From assembly GCA_014607495.2 (NCBI GenBank), contig CP053163.1, positions 8,474,716 to 8,538,715 of the forward strand: DNA of 64,000 nucleotides, read 5' to 3'. A program made the translations under genes and the position numbers. The stretch's first letter is position 1. The number at the start of each line of letters is the position of its first letter. Shown here in pieces: positions 58,001-64,000 of the stretch. This stretch comes from Carposina sasakii. Taxonomy: Eukaryota > Arthropoda > Insecta > Lepidoptera > Carposinidae. A model generated the notes under the pieces. That model saw only the letters and a list, made by a program, of their open reading frames with translations. It was not told the DNA's origin and searched no databases.

Positions 58001-59882
58001 TGTGCACAATGTCGACATTCAATCGACTTAATTCTACCAATATCCATTGGATCTATGACATTGGACGGAGTTTGTTTTGCCACACCAGTCTCAGAGTACA
58101 AGTCAGGGAACGCCGCTTGGTAGTTGAGACACGTCTGCAAAGCTATCTCATAAGAGAGATCCTTAGTCTTCAACAGTTCACGCCGCAAGCGCTCGTCCCG
58201 CACTCCCAAAACTAGCCGGTCCCGCAGTTGTCTTTTCAAATCCGTAAACTTGCACTTGGCAGCTAACAGACTGATGGCCGCCACGAAATCTTGCACACTT
58301 TCGTCAGGTAATTGTAAACGTTTATGGAATTTCCCCGCTTGTAGAATTTCATTAACTTCTGGTTCAAAGAATGTGTCCAATACTGAGAGGATGTCCTTGA
58401 ATTGTATATCAGTAGGTCGAGAAGGTACGAGAAGTGAAACAATCAGTGAATAAGTGTCTTTGCCACATTGCGATAAGAACAATGAACGCGCCCTTGTTAG
58501 GTCATTGTCGGATACACCCGCGACATCCAAAGCACAAAGTAACCGTTCCTTGTATTCACACCACTTACCAGTTTTAGGGTTAAACTCTCCCGGGAACACA
58601 ATATTAGCCATATTAAACGCTTTTTATACACAATTACTAATAATTTATACTCGTCGCCAATAAAAGATACAACAACATTGCAGTGCAAAACAAAACTGAT
58701 TTATTAAATAAGTACCCTCAATATACAATATTAATTACTCAGATGATTATTTACCTACCTACATAAATCATACATAATAGTTACATTCGCGCTCATGCGT
58801 CTACTGCGATAGTACCGCGCGTTCCGGCGCGTTCGCATTCCATCTCGCTCACTTATTCTTACCTTCGGCATTATTCGGTAGGTCGGAGTGGGTCGGATAT
58901 AGGATCTGGTAACTTTCTTTAAAGTGAAGGAGTTGATTCATATCCACCTCTGGATATATATCCGAGGATATAGTTGTGTTCGGAGTTACCCATGTCTATT
59001 AAGAACAGAGAAGGATAGTTCTGCCTAATATTAGGTTTACATTTCAGTGTGATGGTCAGAATTGACCCTAGTATAATATTTTAACAGATTTAAATAATAC
59101 ATTATTTTTTAGGGTATTGGACAGGAGACCCAGATGAATTTGGTCTATTATCTATCCATGGTAGAGGACATATTCTATCAAGAATGGAGTCCTATGGTGC
59201 AGAAGATCAATTGGAAGCACTACACTGCCAAGCAATGAAAGCAAGCTTTGGCTGGCTTTTAGCCCAAGCAAATTATCAAGGCTTTACAACTTATAATGAT
59301 TTAACTTATCCACTTGTTTCCCAAACAGTGATAACAAATGGTCAGCTATGGTCATTCTATGCTTACCAATTGAATACTATAGTAATGCATAATGATGAGA
59401 TAGATACAAATCCTAAACACAATATTTGCTTTGGTCTTAAGCCACTTAAATTGTATGATACAATAGAAAATGGTCAAGTAAAAGGACTGAATGAAGATGT
59501 ACTCAAAGTACTTTTACAGTTTTATATGAATGTTCCAGAGAAAAGAGACTATGACATGAAACCTTATTTAGGACAGGAAGAGAAGGTTATTGCTGATATT
59601 GAAGATGATAAAAGGAGGTGCTGGCTTGAAAGCAGATACAAACACTTGGTGTCAAACAGACCCAAGCACAACTTAATACCAGAAATTTACGATTGGGAGA
59701 AGATATATAAAATAAGATTTAATACTAGATTCTTTGAACGAAAAGTTAGACCATTTGCACTGGGAATTAATCCATATAAGAGAAGACTAGATGACCATCT
59801 TCCTGAATACATCCCTAAAGCTTTAAGATCTTTCCCTAAAAGTAAGAAGAAGTTTGAAAAAACTTACTATCCAGATGTGTAA
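51635..59882 (+). CDS. mRpS30: Mitochondrial ribosomal protein mS30/mL65, five exons
   Basis: Exons 51635-52074, 52905-53046, 53345-53486, 53746-53901 and 59113-59882 join in phase to 1650 nt, 549 codons plus stop. It encodes the metazoan protein once called PDCD9/MRPS30, now placed in the large mitoribosomal subunit as mL65. Recognised from [53 protein letters not shown] and the basic C-terminus ending [11 protein letters not shown]. The N-terminus is basic and could act as a mitochondrial targeting signal. All junctions are GT-AG. Intron 1 carries a LINE fragment; intron 4 (5.2 kb) carries three nested transposons. The exon boundaries remain intact despite these insertions. Confidence 0.93.
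52096..52732 (-). mobile_element. 5'-truncated LINE fragment in mS30/mL65 intron 1
   Basis: The minus strand encodes the C-terminal part of a non-LTR reverse transcriptase: [29 protein letters not shown] and VEMRSL, then in a shifted frame [20 protein letters not shown] and later words. Flanked by a 12-bp direct repeat AAAAGATACATA (52084-52095 and 52733-52744). The 3' end lacks poly(A) and ends in TATGTATGTATC. Frameshifts and stops make it non-functional. Confidence 0.8.
52905..53046 (+). CDS. mRpS30: mS30/mL65 exon 2
   Basis: 142 nt, [18 protein letters not shown] to KFPHILSAQ. Acceptor ATTTTTCAG|GCATTT, donor GCACAA|GTGAGT. Confidence 0.92.
53345..53486 (+). CDS. mRpS30: mS30/mL65 exon 3
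   Basis: 142 nt, [20 protein letters not shown] to RPVQYR. Acceptor TGTTACAG|ACTGAC, donor ACAGAG|GTATGT. Confidence 0.92.
53746..53901 (+). CDS. mRpS30: mS30/mL65 exon 4
   Basis: 156 nt, [20 protein letters not shown] to QHCHGTNIP. Acceptor TATTACAG|GTATTC, donor ATACCAG|GTAGGT. Confidence 0.92.
54564..54682 (-). repeat. 3' LTR
   Basis: 119 bp, on the minus strand from TATTATGTATGATTTATG to GTTGTTGTATCTTTTA. Contains an AATAAA polyadenylation signal. A purine tract GAGAGAAAGG lies just upstream of it in the element (54685-54694). Confidence 0.9.
54821..55033 (-). pseudogene. Integrase C-terminal tail, shifted frame
   Basis: Reads [20 protein letters not shown], the usual C-terminal module of this integrase type, then a proline/serine-rich tail to a stop at 54821. 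A frameshift separates it from the integrase core. Confidence 0.75.
55003..55635 (-). pseudogene. Integrase core, separated by a stop
   Basis: In the same frame as the preceding ORF after the TAG. 210 codons with the DDE integrase core: D in HIDFAGPF, D in VSDNGRIF and E in NGQIERAIQ. It then leaves the frame near 55080-55033, where the C-terminal part continues in another frame. Confidence 0.85.
55663..58611 (-). CDS. Retrotransposon Gag-Pol ORF, 982 codons
   Basis: One long frame. Gag region at about 1-200; zinc knuckle with C219, C222, H227, C232; aspartic protease at about 270-350 with DSDA (284-287) where DTGA/DSGA is expected; reverse transcriptase about 400-600 with LLDD (561-564) at the YxDD/LxDD position; RNase H about 665-790; the integrase HHCC zinc domain near the end (CESCQ). 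The frame ends at TAG (55663-55665). Relatives are the K02A2.6-like Ty3/gypsy polyproteins of invertebrates. The odd protease motif suggests decay. Confidence 0.92.
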   Translation of the reverse strand: MANIVFPGEFNPKTGKWCEYKERLLCALDVAGVSDNDLTRARSLFLSQCGKDTYSLIVSLLVPSRPTDIQFKDILSVLDTFFEPEVNEILQAGKFHKRLQLPDESVQDFVAAISLLAAKCKFTDLKRQLRDRLVLGVRDERLRRELLKTKDLSYEIALQTCLNYQAAFPDLYSETGVAKQTPSNVIDPMDIGRIKSIECRHCAQSHKDGERCPFIKARCFYCKRFGHIASACLKKNGKMHHVAGDAENGVADTETMMSVYVCSEKHRLPITAHVEIDDLTMEVDSDASRTIISEDTYRSSWKVPPPLQSTNVKLVTWTRDQLKVVGVTQVHVVLGNKEARCELLVVSGRGPSLLGRNWFQPLGIEVSGICWSEDKISALMSEFPDLFKETLGEYKGPEVSLYVRPGAIPRYLKARPVPFPMKKQVEIELNRMVETGVLTPIKYSKWATPLRLVKKEDGSLRVCGDYRSTVNPAIEVDTYPLPAAAEAFVKLSGGRIFSKVDLKLAYLQMKVDEATAQLLTLNTPLGLMKMNRLAYGVNAAHGIFQRVMSSAFVGMEGVACLLDDIAITGKTMDEHNQRLRAVLEKLSDMGFRLNLKKCVFASNSINFLGHMIDTEGLHPSPLKVQEIREKAPPTNKETLRAFLGLYNFYEKFLPDKATLLEPLYRLLESKRPWIWGKIEQSAFDEAKNLLSSDMTFVGYDLNRDLRLICDSSDYGLGAILAHVMDNGIERPVMMASRTLQPHERRYGQIDKEALAIMFGLTKFHEYLAGRKFCIVTDHKPLVGLFNTAKPIPDLISPRMLRWSLKLGCYDYDIIYRPGKSIGNADALSRWTSVSTSETKDGIESLGEVLLLEAQPDGWNIDANKIAIETKKDPILQKVLFNVLHGWPRVNNDPSLQPFWTRREALSHDKDCLLWCNRVIIPVSLQEEVLKLLHAPHAGIVQTKAYARGYVWWAGMDQQIERIVAECESCQAVRNNPPSDSQA
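58650..58659 (-). other. Retrotransposon primer-binding site
   Basis: On the minus strand TGGCGACGAG follows the 5' LTR. It is complementary to CTCGTCGCCA, which from memory is the 3' end of animal tRNA-Ser(GCU) including CCA. Confidence 0.6.
58661..58779 (-). repeat. 5' LTR
   Basis: Identical by eye to 54564-54682. Followed in the element by the primer-binding site. Confidence 0.9.
59113..59882 (+). CDS. mRpS30: mS30/mL65 exon 5 (stop)
   Basis: 770 nt, from [13 protein letters not shown] to the C-terminus. Acceptor ATTTTTTAG|GGTATT. It contains most of the conserved C-terminal half. Confidence 0.94.
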
Positions 59883-60544
59883 TAATTTCGTCATTTTAAC
59901 CTAATTATTATATCAAGCACAGATATGATAATACTGTATCAACTTATAAGATAACTTATAAATGTAGGATCTCTTTTTCTTGGTAGTGTTGGTAGAACAA
60001 ATACTACAATTTTAATAATAGCTAAGTTGTACCTATAGCTAATAATTTTACCAAGTGAAGAAATATAGATTCGTAAATAATGTATGTACACCTAGGTTAT
60101 CTTTTAGTTAAAAAATATATACTTAAAAATCATAATCATCTAACTCAGTTATTTATAGTCCTTGGTAAAGATCCCGTTTCGAGATACCTAGGTACTACTT
60201 ATATGCTACATTCACGCAAAGGAACTTTCTTCGGTTTGGATGGCTATATTTAATGTGGCATAAATAAACATGGTCCCACCTTAAAGAGCTGCACTTAACA
60301 TCTTTGTAGGTCAGCCTGAGGATGAACATGTCCATGTAACAAAAATTATGATGAATCGCTTTTCAGTGCTGAACATAATTGTCGCTAATACTTCTATAGT
60401 AGTGGACAGTTAAATTATTTACATTTATCTTGGAATATGTTTATCCTTCCGTAATAATCCGCCGGTGGCAGTGGATGCCTGATTTGAAAATAATAAAAAT
60501 AGCATACGTGCATTGGGTACCTGTGCTGATGCGGGATTCCACCA
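59883..60544. other. mS30/mL65 3' UTR and spacer
   Basis: AT-rich, no ORF of interest. AAATAAAC at about 60262 is a possible polyadenylation signal. Confidence 0.4.
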
Positions 60545-60790
60545 GAATACATCAGCTGCATCTCCGTGCATGTCGTAAGAGTCGGCTAAGGAACTCGGGC
60601 ATTCTCTCAGGCAGTAAGCTAAAATAGGTCTTTAGCATCTGGCCCAGCTATGCTAAACGTGGCTGTGGGATCTCCTTTATGATCCTGCAGTGAGTTATGG
60701 CCATAGAAATAGGAGATACCAAATCCCTGGTTATGGCTACCCTTTGACTATATTCTCTTTCTACGTGGCTACCCTATTTCGTGTATTTTA
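60545..60790 (+). repeat. Dispersed repeat family D, copy 4
   Basis: Contains GCATGTCGTAAGAGTC, AACTCGGGCATTCTCTC, TGCTAAACGTGGCTGTGGGA, ATGATCCTGCAGT and GGCTACCC in the family D order. Confidence 0.55.
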
Positions 60791-60897
60791 TGTATGTAAG
60801 AAATAACATTTTATTTTTGCTAGAAATTGGCTGTATGGACATAGTTTCCTCTGCATTTCTTCCTATGTTCAAAACTTAGATAAGGTTCGAAATCACC

Positions 60898-61718
60898 GAT
60901 TCGGCGGGAAAAGCTGGAAGTGAGCTGGTGTAATTTTCTTGTGAAAATCAAAAATTATTTGTAAATGGCTTGCGTGTGTCCGTAAAGTGATGTTTTCTGG
61001 TAGATAAGTTATATTTTGATTACTTGTGATGTGAATCTAGTGCGTGTGCATGGTTTTATACGCAGGTAAGCTGAGTAAAACTTTAGCCGGAATACGATCT
61101 CTTCATGGGCCCATGTAAGTTGTTTCTGCAATTATTTTTCATTTTGACTAACTTTACACTTGTTCTTGAGGATTTTCCCGACGTTTCCATTCATCATCAT
61201 CATTATCATCTATCATAAACAGAGGTCGGAATTAGGTAGAGTCATTTATGTACTTGCACTGATTTCATACAGCGAAAGAATAAAGTGGATATGCCTCAAA
61301 TTCCGGTATTAATTTTAAAGAGCAGAAAAAATCCCGTGATTTATTAAGTAAAAAGTTATTTACCTTTACACAATTTAAACTACTGCACGCGCGACGTTGC
61401 CAAACTTACATCAATGACATCGGATGTCCGAAGTTGAAAAATTATTTATAAAATTATAAAGTAAAAAGTTAATTATCTTTGTTTTATTTGTCTATCTCTG
61501 AGGGTTTTATTATTATTTATTTGTAATATTGTTGGCCACACGGGATTGTCCATTAGAAATCCTGGGAAGGTCCACATTAATATCAACATTTCGATGCAAG
61601 TACATAAAAGACTCTACCTAATTCCGACCTCTGATCATAAATTCAGAAATCATATACTAAAGACAATGGCTGTATGGGCTTAGTTCCCCTTGCCTTTCCT
61701 TCGGGATAAACTAAAAAA
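60898..61718 (+). mobile_element. Family A element, unit 1, split by a hAT MITE
   Basis: From GATTCGGCGGGAAAAGCTGG to CCTTTCCTTCGGGATAAACT and A tail. Interrupted at 61220-61633 by a MITE. Confidence 0.8.
61220..61633. mobile_element. hAT MITE inside family A unit 1
   Basis: The ends CAGAGGTCGGAATTAGGTAG and CTACCTAATTCCGACCTCTG are perfect inverted repeats. An exact 8-bp duplication ATCATAAA flanks it (61212-61219 and 61634-61641). 414 bp, non-coding. Confidence 0.9.
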
Positions 61719-61749
61719 AAAAAAAAAAACGTGGTGGTGGTTTGTTTAG

Positions 61750-62164
61750 GATTCGGCGGGAAAAGCTGGAAGGGTGCAGGTGTAATTTTCTTGTGAAAAT
61801 GAAAAATTGTTTGTAAATGGCTTGCATGTATCCGTAAAGTGATGTTTTCTGGTAGATAAGTTATATTTTGATTACTTGTGATGTGAATCTAGTGCGTGTG
61901 CATGGTTTTATACGCAGGTAAGCTGAGTAAAACTTTAGCCGGAATACGATCTCTTCATGGGCCCATGTAAGTTGTTTCTGCAATAATTTTTCATTTTGAC
62001 TAACTTTACACTTGTTCTTGAGGATTTTCAGCCGACGTTTCCATTAAAAGATCACCATCATCATTATCATCCCATAAATTCAGAAATCATTTACTAAAGA
62101 CAATGGCTGTATGGGCTTAGTTCCCCTTGCCTTTCCTTCGGGATAAACTGAAAAAAAAAAAAAA
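61750..62164 (+). mobile_element. Family A element, unit 2
   Basis: Full-length, GATTCGGCGGG to poly(A). Very similar to unit 3; CTTCGGGATA marks at 62136 and 62548 give a 412-bp period. Confidence 0.8.
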
Positions 62165-62168
62165 TGAG

Positions 62169-62575
62169 GATTCGGCGGGAAAAGCTGGAAGGGTGCAGGT
62201 GTAATTTTCTTGTGAAAATCAAAAATTATTTGTAAATGGATTGCATGTGTCCGTAAAGTGATGTTTTCTTGTAGATAAATTATATTTTGATTACTTGTGA
62301 TGTGAATCTAGTGCGTGTGCATGGTTTTATACGCAGGTAAGCTGAGTAAAACTTTAGCCGGAATACGATCTCTTCATGGGCCCATGTAAGTTGTTTCTGT
62401 AATATTTTTTTATTTTGACTAACTTTACACTTGTTCTTGAGGATTTTCCCGACGTTTCCATTCATCATCATCATTATCATCCATCATAAATTCAGAAATC
62501 ATTTACTAAAGACAATGGCTGTATGGGCTTAGTTCCCCTTGCCTTTCCTTCGGGATAAACTAAAAAAAAAAAATT
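62169..62575 (+). mobile_element. Family A element, unit 3
   Basis: Full-length, ends 60 bp before the ELP1 start codon, so this repeat probably forms part of the ELP1 promoter or 5' UTR. Confidence 0.8.
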
Positions 62576-62633
62576 ACATACGCTTTCAGCTTTGCATATT
62601 TATTTTGTAATTTAGAGCTACATTTAGAGAAAA

Positions 62634-62972
62634 ATGAGAAATCTATCACTTTGGGACGTGATAGTTAATGATATTCAAATAGATTCAGAAGATAATTTGT
62701 GTTTGTGCTATGGAAATGACACGGTCTTTGGTTCTTGCGACTTATACGTCTTTACACATAACCTAGTCATTACTAGTTTCGGTAAATTTGGTAATACGAA
62801 ATGGAGAAAAGATATTTTGGATATTGTGTCCCCTAGGAACTCTCCAATAAATATTACCTTTTTGTCAATAACTAACACGTTGTGTGTTGGTCTTTCCAAT
62901 GGAGAGTTATTAACTATTGGTGATTCGGGTAATATTTATGAACTTGCTGGTGTTTGTGAAAATCAACTGTTG
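62634..62972 (+). CDS. Elp1: ELP1 exon 1
   Basis: 339 nt, 113 codons, MRNLSLWDVIVND to VCENQLL. Donor CTGTTG|GTATGT. Confidence 0.93.
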
Positions 62973-64000
62973 GTATGTTTTTAGAACATGTTTTATGTTT
63001 ATTTCTATAAGCAAATTATATATTTAGGATTTTTAATATCGTACCTTACATTGCAGGCCATGGAATGGAGTCCAGACCAAGAATTATTAGTTTTGGTCAC
63101 TAAAGCTATGAAATGTATCCTGATGTCGTGTACATTTGATCCAATACAGGAAGTGTACATTTTAAGAGATGAGTTTGGTGAAAAAGAATTCAATACTGTT
63201 GGGTGGGGCAAGAAAGAAACCCAATTCCATGGATCTGAAGGAAAAGCTGCAGCCAGAGTTGCAGAAGTAGTTCCAGGTATGTAAGGCAGTTTTTTTTAAG
63301 TATTAAAAATTCAAAGCTGACTGCCAGTGGCAGAATTGGCAAAAAACTGAAATGTTTGAACTCAATATGGAAAGGTCTTTGCTCAGCAGTGGTATTCATC
63401 ATTTATGACTTCATAGAAAAGTTAATTTCTGTTATAAACAATTATGTGAAACTGCTGTGTTGTGATTGTGACCAATATAGTTTTATATTTATTGTTATAA
63501 TAATTATTAACTGTAGTGTTTTATGTACAATAAAGATTTTTTTTGGCAGATGTAAATACAATAGATGAAACAGTAAAGATCACTTGGAGAGGTGATGGCA
63601 ATTTATTTGCAGTAGGATATGCAAATGATGGGCTAAGGAGGTTTAAAGTATTTAACAGAGAAGGGATACTTCAATATACCAGTGAAAAACAAGAGGGTTT
63701 AGAAGCCAATTTGTCATGGCGTCCAAGTGGAAATGTTATTGCAACTACACAAAGATTACAATCAGATTACATTGTATCATTTTTTGAGAAAAATGGTTTG
63801 AAGCATGGTAGTTTTTCCATACCAGTGAATTCTGATACCAGAGTAGAAAATATTACATGGAGTAGTGATTCTGAAGTACTTACTCTGAAATGTAGAGATG
63901 CTGTAACAGACACTCAGCAAATTTTGCTGTTTACATCTAGTAATTGTCACTGGTATCTTAAACAGTCTCTCGTTTTTAAGGATAATCTTAAACTGCACCA
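62634..64000 (+). CDS. Elp1: ELP1 (Elongator subunit 1), 5' part
   Basis: Exons 62634-62972, 63057-63276 and 63550 onward; the frame is open to the window end, so the gene is cut. ELP1 (IKAP) is the scaffold of the Elongator complex, which modifies wobble uridine in tRNAs in the cytoplasm. The N-terminal WD40-propeller region is recognised from MRNLSLWD, AMEWSPDQELLVLVT, GWGKKETQFHGSEGK, ITWRGDGNLFAVGY and LSWRPSGNVIATTQ. The start ATG follows AGAGAAAAATG and fits the family start MRNL. Both introns are short (84 and 273 bp) and GT-AG. Full proteins have about 1200-1300 residues, so most of the gene lies beyond 64000. Confidence 0.95.
63057..63276 (+). CDS. Elp1: ELP1 exon 2
   Basis: 220 nt, AMEWSPDQELLVLV to ARVAEVVP plus one base. 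Acceptor CATTGCAG|GCCATG, donor TTCCAG|GTATGT. Confidence 0.94.
63550..64000 (+). CDS. Elp1: ELP1 exon 3, partial
   Basis: Starts after TTTTTGGCAG|ATGTAA with DVNTIDETVKITWRGDGN and remains open to the window edge. Confidence 0.93.

Larger units (their letters stand above)
54564..58779 (-). mobile_element. Ty3/gypsy-type LTR retrotransposon
   Basis: 4216 bp on the minus strand, flanked by 5-bp duplications GTTAC (54559-54563 and 58780-58784). LTRs of 119 bp are identical by eye. The order is gag, protease, reverse transcriptase, RNase H, integrase. No envelope-like ORF was seen. It carries a TAG stop before the integrase core and a later frameshift, so this copy looks unable to make a full polyprotein. 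It is nested in a hAT MITE inside intron 4 of mS30/mL65. Confidence 0.93.
54082..58998. mobile_element. Middle hAT MITE of the nested insertion
   Basis: The ends TAGGCATGGG and CCCATGTCTA are inverted repeats. An exact 8-bp duplication TTAAGAAC flanks it (54074-54081 and 58999-59006), as for hAT. Inside, a segment beginning CCTTTTAACATGTCCAACTC is repeated imperfectly about 100 bp later. Without the LTR element it is about 700 bp. Confidence 0.8.
53993..59076. mobile_element. Outer MITE of the nested intron-4 insertion
   Basis: The left end near GGTCCATTCTGACCGTCACA pairs with the right end, whose reverse complement reads AGGGTCAATTCTGACCATCA. The same terminal family is at 6293-6548. Without inner insertions it would be only about 170 bp. 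Exact ends and target duplication are uncertain. Confidence 0.6.

Noticed and set aside
55856..58663. Several plus-strand ORFs of 65-135 codons
   Set aside because: They lie antisense to the retrotransposon Gag-Pol frame and have no motifs of their own.

Overview
The window is a piece of an insect nuclear genome, almost certainly a moth or butterfly. It is AT-rich, its genes are spliced with GT-AG introns, and it carries repeat families I associate with Lepidoptera: Helitrons ending in CTAGT, retroposons with GAT-repeat tails, and hAT, Harbinger-like and mariner-like MITEs. It also holds a lepidopteran-type acyl-CoA desaturase. No bacterial-type signals, CRISPR arrays, rRNA or convincing tRNA genes were seen.

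Layout. Positions 1-24600 are gene-poor: mostly mobile-element debris, one GC-rich island (about 19036-19262) and one unrecognised ORF interrupted by a retroposon (23500-24177). Positions 24618-33476 (minus) hold a complete five-exon acyl-CoA desaturase of 334 codons with three histidine boxes and an LPAE signature motif. Positions 35697-41576 (minus) hold a complete nine-exon MFAP1 spliceosomal gene of 444 codons, with a dead tandem copy of its exon 4. Positions 41577-47705 are a transposon-rich spacer. Positions 47706-48860 (plus) are an intronless beta-ureidopropionase. Positions 49600-50536 (minus) encode eIF2-beta, whose reading frame is broken by a 7-bp tandem duplication near the N-terminus. 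Positions 51635-59882 (plus) hold mitochondrial ribosomal protein mS30/mL65 in five exons; intron 4 is inflated by three nested transposons, the innermost a Ty3/gypsy-type LTR element with identical 119-bp LTRs. Positions 59883-62633 are mainly an array of a SINE-like repeat. From 62634 to the window end (plus) lie the first three exons of ELP1 (Elongator subunit 1), cut by the window edge.

The genes do not form a pathway. From 35 kb onward they are a housekeeping cluster (splicing, pyrimidine breakdown, cytosolic translation initiation, mitochondrial translation, tRNA modification). The eIF2-beta and mS30/mL65 genes are divergent over about 1.1 kb that contains seven TATCGATA octamers. The desaturase is the one gene of lineage-specific interest, because LPAE-type motifs occur in the moth desaturase clade that includes sex-pheromone enzymes.

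I did not find a clearly new multi-gene system. The most notable observations are the broken eIF2-beta frame, the MFAP1 pseudo-exon, the triple nested insertion, the TATCGATA cluster, and several intact-looking transposon structures with readable target-site duplications. All gene names rest on protein motifs read by eye; no database search was run.
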